From positions 868,001 to 932,000 of the forward strand of contig CM082598.2 in NCBI GenBank assembly GCA_040954595.2: 64,000 nt of DNA, read 5' to 3'. A program made the translations under genes and the position numbers. Positions 24,901-35,300 of this stretch are shown here, one piece after another. The notes beneath the pieces are model-generated. The model had not been told where the DNA came from and searched no databases. It saw only the letters and a list, made by a program, of their open reading frames with translations. Each line of letters opens with the position of its first letter. Positions within the stretch are counted from its first letter, which is position 1. Origin of the DNA: Balanoglossus misakiensis. Taxonomy: Eukaryota > Hemichordata.

Positions 24901-27900
24901 GTTAGAGGGCACACTGCCCAGGCCAGAGCTGACCCATTTCAAACATAACTGATCTGGACTATACGGTAATACGCCGTCACTCAACAACCCTGATATCCCT
25001 ATTACGGTCAAATTCCCACCAAGAGCAAAACGACAATTCCAGTGTACGTACCAATGGGATTACTTATACCACCATAATTGTCACTAGAACCTGCAGTGAC
25101 AAGTTGATACGCCTCCATGGTATCATTGCTAGTCCTCCGATATGAACCATTCATCTCCAAAACCACATGGAATTACAATAAGGATCACACCTGTACCAAA
25201 TCTATCCAAAACCACGTACACTGCAGGAGTCTGACCTGCCTACTGAGTTCTGGTATCTGCACTTTGGGTCACTGATCCACTTCAGCGCAGACTTATGTAA
25301 TTTGATGGAATCTTGTAACTTGGTTACTACATTGAACATTAACTTCAATTTTATTTGAGTTGAGCAAATCTAAGTAATCATAGATAATTCAAGATGCACC
25401 TGCGATTGTCTAAAATCTACAAGTATATACCTCAAGCAACAATCTTCTTCAAAACTATATGTAGAATGTAGGAACATATGTCTGTCATTTGGCAAAATGT
25501 AGGGTAATCTAAAGGTCCATCATCACCTGACCACAACAAAGGTTCAGGGTGTGTCTTTTACTAAAAAATATGTTAATGATTCCATGATAAGACAAAAACA
25601 CGTGTGGTAGTACTGCAATTTACATCGCCATCAATTCATCATAATGTTCAATATTTATTGTATTCGCGTACATGTTTTGATCGACAACAGGTAATATAGC
25701 TGTACCAATCCCCTCCCGATCTGTCATGTAACTGGACGGTGAAATGTGTGTTAGGGTCAATGGGTGTGTCTTCAACATACAAGTATAATGACTAACAAAT
25801 GTAGAGGGTGTTATCTTGGAGAAGGTCAGTCCAAGGAGAGTGGGTGATACTAGCTTAGTCATTTGAAATCTGAGTGCTGGATTCTGAACTACTCTTGAAA
25901 TCTCATGTGACTTTTGAATCTGTGACATACCATACTGGTTTTAAAGACAGCACATTGTTACAGACAATAACCACACACAAAGGGCTGTCAAAAACTATTT
26001 GTATGATAAAGGATGTACACATCACAGATGTCAGCAATGTGGAGCCTCTTTGATGTATTAAAATTTCTATAAATAAATGATGATCATAGACAACATCATG
26101 CATAAGCACTGCCCAAATAACCCTTTCACCCCCATTTCTCTGTGCAGGGGTCCAACTTTACCATAGAAAACAATGCATATGGACTAAACCAGATAAAAGA
26201 AATTGTTTCTTAATATTATGGCAGCATTTATGGTTATGGCCCCTTATGATGGTCTATTGGGGTGATTTAAAAAGGCGACATCAAACAGGGACCTGTCTGT
26301 AAAGACAACATTGCCTCATTATCAAGCAACCATCAGATAAAACACAAGACTGAGATATGATTAGGGAATGGGGGACCCTGATATGACAAAAAGCATTAGA
26401 GCTGACGTCCTAGTTGTGTTATTAGCAGTTATCATTGACAGGTCGATATAATCAACAAATGAACATCCTTCGTTGAAAACCATACAAATAGACATACTTG
26501 ACATGAAATTACTCACTGTCTGCGTGGCAATGAGTTCTATAATTTAAAGATAATTACATGTCTTGTTAGTGAATTATGGGCGATAATTACCAAGGGACAT
26601 GAAGGTTATAATAATATGAGGCCTATTTTCATTCTCTACGAATTCTGAATTCTAACTAGCAATGTGTGACAATTGCATTCCTGCTTTGCTCTGTGAACAT
26701 ACACATCATTCCTGAATATATTTTCATGAATATACCATAACAGCTACCTCTATTTTATTTTAATCAAGGAACTAATAAAAATTGGTGCGAAACTGTAGGC
26801 CATCTGTTTATCTGCTTACAAAATAGACAGTCCTTGGAAATATATTTTTATGCATTGCCAAGAAGATACTTGTTTTGCCCATATGTTTTTGTTTTTTATT
26901 ATCTGCATAATCTGAAATGAACATACTGTTGACTTCCATTTTGGAGTTGTCCATTTCGTTCACTGTAAAATAAGACCAGAAGCTGACACACAATTTATAG
27001 CAATGAAACAATTATGAAAGTAGTAGGGTTAAGTAGATATGAGAGGTGAAACAACCATAAATATTTGAAGTTTTGAGTGATGTAAATAAAGATCAGTAGC
27101 AACCAGAAACGCCAATTACTTCTCCATAATCATTTGACTCTCAAAGTTCTGCAAAACTGTACTATTTCCCCTACTGTTTTGGGACCACCAAATACTCAAT
27201 AAATTAACCCTTCATCACAAACTCAAGCCCCCACCCCCAATCATTTGCACCCACCCCAACTAGACTGCAACACAGTTGACACCAACAGATATTGTGTGTT
27301 AATACTACAAGTTGACAAATCTAGGTGCAGGATTTTAAATTAGCCTTTGCAAGGCAAGATGATATTGTTACTGATCCCTTGATCTCTGTGATCTCATAAT
27401 CTGGTTAACACAGGTCATGAATTATTCCTGTGCTAGGCACTAAAACATTTATTGTTATGTCATTATGCTGTAAAATTCAGTGATATTGTGTTTATGAAAT
27501 TTACACATGAATGAGTAGAAATGCTTGCAATTTCAGTACCAAACAAAAGAACTGCTAAAAAGTGTTAATGAACATTAGGAATGATGCTGTAGCTTAGCTG
27601 TATAAACCTGCTAACTTTCTTTTATTATGCAAAATAAATTCAGTCTTTGATGCTGTTTAGTATTTAGATATGTAGTTCATGTATTGTACATTGCAAATGA
27701 ACAACTCTAACATAGGCATGTCCCAATTGGTGTTTGACTATGATCGGGGATATAGTGAAATGAATTAGCTGTGGAATGTACATGGGTGTGTATAGTGCAA
27801 TTTCACTTGTGTTATTGATAGTCAAGCAGACACGCCCCAAACAAGATCGGTTGCGCCACACCCAGTCCAGTGACCCGAGGGTCGGTCACTACGAACAGAA

Positions 27901-28583
27901 AATACAGCCAAAAAGCTCAAAAGTCACGTTAAGAATTCGTTCCCATACAATAGTAATCACAGAAGGGAAGAAGCCCTACGTTACGTAACAACGCATAATT
28001 TCGATAATACAATGTGTGGGCCATTCACGCTGAACTTGGGCTGTACCATTATATGGTGGGGAGGGCCCTATTTATGGTATGTTTTGATGTAGGCCTATGC
28101 CATGTCGATTACACACCCAGTAGGGGAGTAGGTAAATATGTCGGGATTATTTCATGAAACGGACACGATCGTCTATATCTTGTCAGAATATTGTAGGTTT
28201 TCCTTCGTTGTATTTCACAACAATGTCACTAAAACTGCGAACTTTGACCCTAATTCACAAAGGCCTGGAAAGTGTTAATGAACGACTTCAAAGTGTTAAG
28301 TACAGTTGTACATATGAGATATGTTCATTACTTAAAAACGTACGTGCAATTTTTTAAAGTGCTCGGGATATATATGAATCGATCACTTACCGATCGGTGG
28401 GGGATTTTGATCACTTCCCAAATTTTGCATTTGGTAGTTATCGAATCCAGTGACATTAGCCATGTCTTCGTCGCTGAAATCTCCAAACGCTGCATGAGAT
28501 GCTAAGGGTACCCCACTACCCGACCTCTTAGCGTCATCGCCAGTGAGAGTTACTGCGCCGACTCTGTTAGACCCGAAGGACAT
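6415..28583 (-). CDS. ANO: Anoctamin (TMEM16 family, ANO1-ANO7 type), longest form 972 aa
   Basis: Ten-TM calcium-activated chloride channel and/or lipid scramblase of the plasma or internal membranes. Constant exons after the N-terminal variants: 20113-19910, 19703-19605, 19414-19281, 19084-19027, 18794-18740, 18526-18414, 18237-18173, 17753-17615, 17267-17166, then one TM2 variant, 11674-11592, 11360-11298, one TM3 variant, 9992-9828, 9545-9509, 9331-9220, 8970-8916, 8683-8586, 8487-8348, 8131-7979, 7778-7726, 7412-7219, 6885-6780, 6585-6415 (TAA). Phases agree throughout. Family hallmarks: [27 protein letters not shown] (TM1), [56 protein letters not shown]. Calcium-site residues are all present: N693, E697 (TM6), E743, E746 (TM7), E775, D779 (TM8). 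Remembered sequences suggest the ANO3/ANO4 side of the family, but a tree is needed. Channel or scramblase activity cannot be told from sequence. Confidence 0.95.
6951..7145. mobile_element. Fold-back MITE with about 62-bp arms
   Basis: Bases 6951-7014 and 7083-7145 are near-perfect inverted copies (TTTAAAAGGGACAAAGTCTC... against ...GACTTTGTCCCTTTAAA) around a 68-bp loop. It is non-coding and sits inside the intron between exons 7412-7219 and 6885-6780. It is unrelated to MITE-A. Confidence 0.85.
7616..7703 (+). mobile_element. MITE-A copy 2
   Basis: Full length, with both ends recognisable. Its right end is 21 nt from the 5' splice site of anoctamin exon 7778-7726. Confidence 0.85.
9690..9790 (+). 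repeat. Dispersed TATAGA-rich element, copy 1
   Basis: A poly-C/poly-A stretch followed by CATTCAATAGACATCTATA and then repeated TTCTATAGA / TCTATGGACATCTATAGA blocks. A second copy lies inverted at 17455-17590 in the same gene. Confidence 0.65.
10439..10513 (-). CDS. ANO: Anoctamin TM3 variant exon b
   Basis: 75 nt, phase 0 at both ends, acceptor GGCAG and donor GTATGT. It encodes [13 protein letters not shown] then [12 protein letters not shown]. It aligns without gaps to exon a (shared E at residue 2, PR at 13-14 of one and 14-15 of the other, V, II, terminal M). SVSGIIFM recalls vertebrate ANO3 rather than ANO1. Confidence 0.87.
10994..11068 (-). CDS. ANO: Anoctamin TM3 variant exon a
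   Basis: 75 nt, phase 0 at both ends, acceptor TTACAG and donor GTGAGC. It encodes [13 protein letters not shown] then [12 protein letters not shown], the cytoplasmic linker and first turns of TM3. The KDRFPR motif resembles the same segment of vertebrate ANO1. It joins to [15 protein letters not shown] in 9992-9828. Confidence 0.88.
12351..12411 (-). CDS. ANO: Anoctamin TM2 variant exon D (fourth of four)
   Basis: 61 nt, acceptor GATAG and donor GTAAGA. It encodes [20 protein letters not shown] plus one base, and is the copy most like vertebrate TM2 (LFDN-x-x-TV-x-F). It lies closest to the constant exon 11674-11592. The acceptor polypyrimidine tract is the weakest of the four. Confidence 0.88.
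13122..13900. mobile_element. Non-autonomous Harbinger-like DNA transposon, 779 bp
   Basis: About 43-bp terminal inverted repeats begin GGCTGCATTCACAAACACCT and end with the complement. They are flanked by direct TTA (13119-13121 and 13901-13903). A 3-bp TTA/TAA target site is the PIF/Harbinger signature. The interior has no transposase and contains a duplicated block (around 13436 and 13664) plus many CAAATCCCCCC strings. It lies in the intron between TM2 exons C and D. Confidence 0.8.
14069..14129 (-). CDS. ANO: Anoctamin TM2 variant exon C (third of four)
   Basis: 61 nt, acceptor TTCCAG and donor GTGAGT. It encodes [20 protein letters not shown] plus one base. It is the only copy in which LFDN has become VFDS. 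Same phases as the other three. Confidence 0.9.
14408..14495 (+). mobile_element. MITE-A copy 3
   Basis: A clean copy, close to family consensus, in the intron between TM2 exons B and C. Confidence 0.88.
15385..15890. repeat. Degenerate tandem repeat, period about 197-215 bp, roughly 2.5 units
   Basis: Units starting ATGCAAAGAAATAC at 15385, 15582 and 15797 share CATTAGTAC, GTTATTTAGAGA, CTACAGCAAG-GCCTATTATAAG and TTATTTAGTGATAA. It fills the intron just downstream (minus strand) of TM2 exon B. Confidence 0.75.
15938..15998 (-). CDS. ANO: Anoctamin TM2 variant exon B (second of four)
   Basis: 61 nt, acceptor TTACAG and donor GTGAGT. It encodes [20 protein letters not shown] plus one base. 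It keeps LFDN and the terminal LW-G, but differs from A, C and D at most membrane-facing positions; the usual Met near the end is Ser. Confidence 0.9.
16832..16892 (-). CDS. ANO: Anoctamin TM2 variant exon A (first of four)
   Basis: 61 nt, acceptor TTTAG and donor GTATGT. It encodes [20 protein letters not shown] plus one base. It aligns position for position with the vertebrate LFDN...MAIW segment at the outer half of TM2, just after the Cys-rich loop ending CIYTK and before [10 protein letters not shown]. Starts phase 0, ends phase 1. Confidence 0.9.
17057..17144 (+). mobile_element. MITE-A copy 4
   Basis: Both ends are present. The right end is 20 nt from the donor of anoctamin exon 17267-17166. 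Confidence 0.86.
17330..17590 (-). repeat. Dispersed TATAGA-rich element, copy 2, expanded
   Basis: Imperfect repeats of a roughly 45-bp unit (TCTATAGATGTCCATAGAA...TTCTATAAACTT), ending in GTTGAATGC and a G-run. The inverted segment 17455-17590 matches 9690-9790. Confidence 0.65.
18895..18981 (-). mobile_element. MITE-A copy 5
   Basis: Reverse orientation, diverged in the right terminus. It lies 44 nt from the donor of exon 19084-19027. Confidence 0.75.
19174..19256 (-). mobile_element. MITE-A copy 6
   Basis: Reverse orientation and diverged. One end is about 23 nt from the donor of exon 19414-19281. Confidence 0.68.
21466..21528 (-). CDS. ANO: Anoctamin alternative first exon 4 (21 residues) with GC donor
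   Basis: ATG at 21528-21526 in a CpG-rich context opens [20 protein letters not shown] and ends GAG before GCAAGT. This is a classical GC-type donor (AG|GCAAGT). It is phase 0, joining to 20113, for about 865 residues. No GT donor nearby keeps the frame as well. Confidence 0.68.
21934..22102. repeat. (ACAT)n microsatellite with central (CA)n
   Basis: About 170 bp of nearly pure ACAT units, broken by a CACACA tract near 21997-22020. It lies between alternative first exons 3 and 4. The open frames through it on both strands are artefacts of its period. Confidence 0.97.
22994..23053 (-). CDS. ANO: Anoctamin alternative first exon 3 (20 residues)
   Basis: ATG at 23053-23051 opens [20 protein letters not shown], followed by GTACGT. 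It ends in phase 0 and joins directly to 20113 (TDDEDSS), giving about 864 residues. Ends, phase and donor are all good; the exon is short, so transcript evidence would be decisive. Confidence 0.68.
23930..24120 (-). CDS. ANO: Anoctamin shared N-terminal exon, used with first exons 1 and 2
   Basis: Acceptor CGCAG at 24121-24125; 191 nt encoding [16 protein letters not shown]... to EAVHLAIS, then GTAAGT. It is proline-, asparagine- and acid-rich with no recognisable domain. It begins with two bases that complete a Gly codon from first exon 1 or 2 and ends in phase 0, fitting 20113. First exons 3 and 4 would bypass it, because they end in phase 0 and would break the frame here. Confidence 0.82.
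25052..25118 (-). CDS. ANO: Anoctamin alternative first exon 2 (22 residues)
   Basis: ATG at 25118-25116 opens [12 protein letters not shown] and ends ...ISNPI plus one base before GTACGT. Its phase 1 is the same as first exon 1, so it also joins 24120-23930. It gives a form of about 930 residues. The exon is supported by the Kozak-like ACC before ATG, the open frame and the matching phase; transcription start evidence is lacking. Confidence 0.7.
25119..28390. other. Long first intron of the anoctamin, no coding exon seen
   Basis: Apart from MITE-A copy 7, I find no exon-like segment on either strand. The region could hold regulatory sequence for first exon 2. Confidence 0.45.
26119..26192 (+). 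mobile_element. MITE-A copy 7, right end missing
   Basis: The left end and core are good; homology stops after the GGACTAAACCAG core, so the right terminus has been lost. It is in the first anoctamin intron. Confidence 0.78.
28391..28583 (-). CDS. ANO: Anoctamin alternative first exon 1 (64 residues)
   Basis: ATG at 28583-28581 opens [20 protein letters not shown] and runs to ...QNPPPI plus one base, followed by GTAAGT. Phase 1 matches the exon at 24120-23930 (G|GC). The encoded cytoplasmic N-terminus is acidic and low in hydrophobicity, with no signal peptide, as usual for anoctamins. It gives the 972-aa form. Sequence just upstream (28584 on) would be the distal promoter. Confidence 0.85.
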
Positions 28584-31016
28584 CGAGATCGATTAATAAA
28601 TCTGGGCTCTCTTTTATCAATTTCTCCAAGCGAGGTTCCCCAAGATTATTTAAAATATACTGATGTTTTCCACAAAAGATCGTCTGCTTCGACGGTGTTG
28701 TCAAGTTTATATGAGTTCTGCTACACTATTTGGAGTTTAAGTTAATGTTTGATGACACCCATAAAAACATAGCGACAATCCTAGAGATTTATATGATATC
28801 AAAGGGTGACCCATCAGTCATGACATGTCCATGGACAGACTAGACTTGTGTACACAGTTACCATAGTATGTCAGTTACTGTAAACATTTGATCCATCCAG
28901 ATTGCAATATATCAAACAACAGAAGGCTATAATAAATTTTAACAATAACCCTCAACTATAACAGATAATTTAAGGGTGGGAAAAAAGTCGAACTATTTTC
29001 TTGTCAACCTAGTGTACTCAGCTACTGCATTGATAAACAAGAAAAGGGTAGTTTTTCAGGTGATATCAACTGACGCAGATGTATTTAATGTCAAGACCAA
29101 AAATGTTTGATGTGGATCTGATGTCGTATTTGATTCTTTTTGGTTGCCATAGAAAGTTGATGTGAATTAGGGGACAATGAAAGCTTAGAGGAAGTTGCAT
29201 TTATTGTGGATTTTTAAGCTTATCACTTCTCGGTATTTTCCAACACAATTTGAATTACGTCATTCATACGTCATTTAAAAAGATGTTCTCAAAAATCTGT
29301 AAACAAGGTGAAGGTTTTTGTTGAGTCACTCAACTATTTGAATCACAAGATAAACACCCCCCCCCCCCCCACAGTTGTGCCTTTGTGTGGACATAAACAC
29401 CTGGGTTTGAAACAACCCAGGTGTACTTTAAATGTGTGTTTATCTCATTGACTTTTTCAGTCATTCATCAGGTAGCAATGCCAGATATTATAATGAAACA
29501 AACATAAACAGAAATCTCACTCTGGTTACCAGGACACAAAGTGCGCCATCGACGTCAATACGATTCATTCACAGACAGGCATACCAGAACACACAGCAGG
29601 AACGGGGAAAAAACTTCTCAGACACAACTTTGAGTGTTCAAACATCTAAAGTATTTCTTTTTAATGTACACATAAGATATAAACAATATTTACTTGAATG
29701 TTCCAGACTAAATCTTTCAAACACAGACAGTCAAGTCCTGAAGAATATTATGACAATTATCTGAATTGTTGGTTCATTACCAGGTTTGATCATTACACTG
29801 AGAATTGGCTGTAACTGCAATAAACACAGAACTGTGAAAGAAATCAGGCGAAATCATTATATTGTTTTAAACAGAAATTGCATTGCTTTTCTTACAAAAG
29901 TATTTTGAGATCTGAGTCTGTTTTCTTCTACAAGAAATAGATTCCCTAATGTAAAACAAAGGAAACACATAAAATCAACTCAAGGGGAGACATACTCGTG
30001 AGTTCTTACAATAAATTAACGAGACAGTTAGCAGATTGATGAATAAGAGAATAACAAAAGCAAATGAAGTATTCAATAAAGTTTGGAATAACAGTGGAAA
30101 CCGAAAGGAGTGTTTGGACGGATGGATAAAGTACGGGGATAAAATAGTCAAATATTTAAGTTGTGAAAGGGTTACAGAGCATCAAGATGGTGGATGGGGA
30201 GCTTTGTTATCCCAACACCAGAACTTCACCTATCATTATTGTATCTTGGTTTAACCCTAGTGTTATCAATTACTTTGGTTGGATCCAAGTCCATGGAAAG
30301 GGGGTGGCAGGGGTGACCAATGTCAAATACGAGTCAGGATAGAGAACAGAAATCTCTGGATATAAAGGTTGCACCTGAGATCAGTTGTTTCTGAATCTCT
30401 TGTTTCATATTGTGCGCTTTGCTGTTCTGCATTAAAACTTACAAGTAAGAATGACACTAAACCTTAGAACGATGGTCAAAGATCATTCATGTTACTAACA
30501 GAGTGTTTTTTTTTAAGCTGACAGAGTACCTTTTAAAACCCAAAAACTGAAAATCAAGGTGAAAGAGTAAAAATATAGCACAGAAAACAACTAGATCAGT
30601 GAGAATAAAAATGTAGGCCAATAAATATATTTACTTAGCTCAATATAGATCGTTGTGAACAAGAATTAAACTCCAAACTTACAATAATTATTCATTGAAT
30701 AACTACAATCATAATGTCCCATGATGTGTGTTGTTTGTTGTCATGGAAATGACTGTCTGTATACAGAAATAGAATTTTGAAAAAGACTGACAAAAATCCG
30801 GGCAAATATACACGACTGGTGATCATAAATAAAAGGATCAGCATATCATACTTGATGATTGGTTTTTTGAATGTTTCGGAGCATGAGATGCCACCTGGTG
30901 CGTGTCTCTTCATGCAAATTTAGTAAGAAGCTTGTGAGTTGTTGGAAAATATGTAGCAGTACTAGAAAAGTTTGTAAAGCTGGCTATTTGCTGTATGGAC
31001 ACTGTCAGTCATTTTT

Positions 31017-31105
31017 ACCCTTTTCACCCCCACTTGCTTGTATAGAGGTCCAAGTAAACCATAAAAAATAATGGATTTGGAACAAACCATGGTGGTGAAA
31101 GGGTT
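31017..31105 (+). mobile_element. MITE-A copy 8
   Basis: A full-length intergenic copy with an intact right end. Confidence 0.85.
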
Positions 31106-31681
31106 AGTTAAAGCTGTATTGTCTGGAACTCTGAGTCAAACTTAGGAAAACTACAAACCTTCTGCTGTCAACTAGTTTATGAAAAAAACAAAAACATTCA
31201 TCACTTCATCAGTTCAGGCGCTTATCACTCTTAATAATACTGCTGTGACATCACCCAAATCAACTGCGAAAACAAAAGACTGTAGCACGTTTTGAAAGTT
31301 CTTGTAAAACTTCCATAATGGACAGATTCAATGAAGATAAAAAAAATCACATTTCAAGCTTGACATAATTTAATTATCATTCAAGTCTGGGCTTTACATC
31401 AAATTATTTCAAAGTTGGAAGAGACTGAACACTTTGAATCTATTTTACAATTTTTGTCCCCTCTACCCTCCCGATATCACAAATTGTGTGGATTCTATTT
31501 CTCCACATTACAGCTTTTTGTCTTACTCATTTCATCTCTTTCTCTTTTGTAAATGAAGTAGAAAATTGGACACACATACACGCACACAAAATCTCATCTC
31601 CTTTTCAGGAATGCTGACTATATAATCATTGCCAGAATCTCACTCACAACTTGAGTTAACTCACAATATCTTGGTTGCCTT

Positions 31682-31770
31682 AACCCTATCACCCCCAGTT
31701 CCCTCTATAGGGGTCCAATTTTACCATAGAAAACAATGGATTTGGGTCAAACCATGGTGGTGAAAGGGGT
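31682..31770 (+). mobile_element. MITE-A copy 9
   Basis: A full-length intergenic copy, 576 bp from copy 8 and in the same orientation. Confidence 0.87.
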
Positions 31771-32381
31771 AACTGGCACTTAATATGAGCGTTTACGTAA
31801 AATCCTCATGAATCTCATCATAAGCATTTGAGTTAGCACATAATAGCAGCTGACTGGCAATTTTATAAGGGGGAAAATCTGTGATATTGCATCAGCTCAT
31901 TTGAGTTTGTAATATTCTGCAGTCGTACAAAATTGTGAGTTAACCTGGATCCTGAGATGGAATTGCCAGTTAGAAATGAACTTCTTATGATAAAACGCAA
32001 GATTCAAATAATGACACGTTGAACTTTCTTTAAGATAGTTAGTGAACTTGAAACTTCATGGTTGGATGAGGTGTATTGATTGGTCCATTTGAGGTGAGGT
32101 TTGGTTTCAACTCGTAATCGGACATGAAGTTCATTAACTCGCAATATCATATCAAGGCCAAGGAATACCCAGTCTTCTGTGAGATTCTATGTTCAATCAC
32201 ATTCATATATAAAAATTTGAGGCTCTCACAAAGTGAAAACCATATACAGAGTATAAATATTGTCTTGGACTGAAACAGATTCCAGAGTACAGCGTTTCTT
32301 TCAGTAACACTGCAAATGCTGTCAATTACTGGAGATGTTCCAATCTCTTTGAAATTCTGGACCAGTTTTATACGAGCTCTC

Positions 32382-35300
32382 CTACGATCTTGTAGCAGTT
32401 TCTTTCTCTTCCTTATCCTCTGAGTTTGGTGCCGTGTCCAATCCACTGTCAGATGACAAGTTCAAATCATCAAAATTCTGAAAGTGCAATAAACGTTTCC
32501 TTGAAGTTAGTACATGTACATGTATAACATTCCCAAGTTGGAGAAACCTTAAGTAAAATTGATAATAATGACTTTATAAATATTGCTTCACCTATTGGCC
32601 AAAGTTTTTGGTTCCACCCAACTACATATGTGGTGCATGGTTGAATCCACACACACAGGTATAGGGGTGGAAGGGTGATCTTACCTCTAGTTCTCTCATG
32701 ACTTCATCCATGAAGTCTGTGCTCTTCTCCTTGTATTCTACAGATAGTTTAATTGCTTGCCTAAATAACTGCAATGTAAGAATAACATTCAATGCCTTGT
32801 TAAATAGAAAACACAGCCCATCGTACTAAAACTCTGTAAACCCCATTTTGAAGTACAACGGTCCAACCTAACACTGAAGACAAATCACCATGGCAACACT
32901 TTGTATCTGACCGATAAAAAAGCAAGTTCTCACCTTAACTACATTTGTACCATCTGATGCAGACACAAAATAAAAGTCCATATTATGTTTCTTGGCAAAG
33001 TTGAAAGTTTTCTTGGTTATATTATAATCCACGTCGATTTTATTAGCAGCACATATACAAGGAATAGAAGGTCTGTATTCTCGAAGTTCTTTATACCAAT
33101 TAAGAAGATTTTTATATGTTATTTTTCTTGTTATATCAAACACCTGTGAAATAAACAAAGAAAGTGATTCCATGAAAAAATACCATTAATGTGGTCGCAG
33201 CTTCATTAAATTGGATTGGACACAAAATTAGGCACATGCACATTAGACGATCGTTGCCCTTTAAACAGTACCGGTATGTAGTGTTGTCCGCTAAGTTTTA
33301 CAATTCTTTGCAATATCAGTGCAAGTTCTGTGATGATAAGAAAATTCACCTTGAGAACACCAAATGTAGTTACTTACAAGTATACAGCAATGTGCTTGAT
33401 GGTAATATGAAGGATGCATACTACTGAATCGTTCCTGTCCTGCCGTGTCCCAGAAATCTATAAGGGAAAACAAAAACATGGTACATGTATAAAGGAAATG
33501 GTATAAGCCATTTTGTAGGACAAAATTTGACTATAATTACTGGCACCAAATTATTTATTTAGAAGAAAAAAATGTCCAGATTGGCCACAAACATGCAACT
33601 GGCCCAAGATTTCTTCGTCTCTTAGTACACTTACCCACAGTAACTTCTTTGCCGTCCACAGTTGTGTTGTATCGAAATAACGTCAATGCATATGTTGATA
33701 ACTGCTGTGGTTGGCTGAATCATTGATGTAGAAGGAAAATAACACCCACTACCAAGAAAAGGGTTGCTATAGATACCATGATGATGTGTTGTTTATTTTT
33801 ACGGTAAAATGCAAATGTCTGACGAAATAAGAGTGAAAATGCACTGCACTTTTCAAGTAGTACTCAACCCACTTAAACTGGGCTTTGATAAAGTTGTAAT
33901 GTTAAGAAGCCATTATTTTAATTGATTAATGGATTTGAAGAGTTATTGTGGTCACATCTTCATCATGATGAGTAGAAGACACAAAAATGCCCAAAGCTTT
34001 TTAGACAAATACTACCAGTAGGAGTAATATACATAAAGCTGTGTAAAGGATACTATCCGTCCATTAGAAAGCGTTCAACTAATCTGTAAAAGGAAGACAA
34101 GAAAGAGGAAAAATATTAAAATGATGAATTATATTTTAAGGCAGACAGGCTCTTCACTTCTCAAAATGAATAATTATTAATGATTGGTGACAAAGTATCA
34201 CAAGATAAAATCTAGACATGAAATTTATTTCTAAAATTCATCCTTGATAATCTTAATCTCCATAAAAGTATCCTTATGATACATGATATGCTGTCATAAA
34301 TATTAATAATATTTCCATGAGATCTGTACAACATGAAATATGGCTTAATGACAAAACAGGTACATGTGTGTAAAATATACCTTACTGAAATGCATTTGCT
34401 GAGAGAAAAAAACTAGAACCTCTACTTTTCTAATACTAGGGATATTGTGAAAATTTTCTAATTGTTTTAATTTATTTTTTTGGTATCATTTACTCTAAGC
34501 ATTGTCAAACTGTTCATCGCAATCACTTTAAATCGGACAAAATGTATACATTTCATTTGTGAAATGTTTAACTACATTCACAGTCAGATCAGTCTCAGAA
34601 TTCCACTGGCTTCATACTGGCCTGAAGTTATAAAATCAACTAAACTGGACCTTTTTTTAATGTCACTAACAACTGTGGAACTCTACACGACATCAATAGA
34701 TACCGACTCTATCAGAGGCTTATGCAAACTTATCTCTGTTAAGTAACTCATGATTTCAATATTTTTTCCTTAGGCTAGGATATAGTTTTACGTCAGCCTT
34801 CTATATTCAACTGGTATTTTTGTAAAGGCTGGTTATAAAGCTGCAGAAATGTTGTCATGGTTACATAATCATTTTATGTCAGTATTTCTGATGTCATGAC
34901 CATGTGACAATTTATTAAAACTTTGTGTATCCATAGCAAGAGAACATGGACATCTAATGAAAAGGTCAATGTATATTTCTTCTGTCGATATTGATATCTC
35001 GTGACTTGTGTTCATTCTTCTATATCACGAATGTTTCCTGTAGTTGCTATGGAAACATGAATGAACAATTTCCATGGAAACATACATGAACAAACTGTAC
35101 GGTCCACTGGACTGATGGGAAAATGTTTGACCTTAGTGACATATAAAGGGTATGCAAAGCTAGGCAATGAGAAATGTACAACTGTACTAAATGACAAATT
35201 ACTTCTATACACAGAATAAAAATACCGACAATATGAAGAATTTTACAGACGCAACCAAAAAATTCAAATTGGATGATACTTTGTCTTTCCTAGATATATA

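Larger units (their letters stand above)
28584..32381. other. Intergenic between anoctamin 5' end and RABL2 3' end
   Basis: AT-rich, with a C14-15 run near 29356-29370 and two MITE-A copies. It should contain the distal anoctamin promoter next to 28584 and RABL2 3' UTR next to 32381. Open frames such as 29432-29764 show no protein-like features. Confidence 0.5.

Noticed and set aside
29432-29764. 110-residue open frame upstream of the anoctamin
   Set aside because: Composition is that of random AT-rich DNA, with no family motif, no splice context and no paired exon.
32147-32446. 99-residue basic open frame overlapping RABL2
   Set aside because: It lies out of frame across the last RABL2 exon; the true frame ends at 32382 with matching phase.
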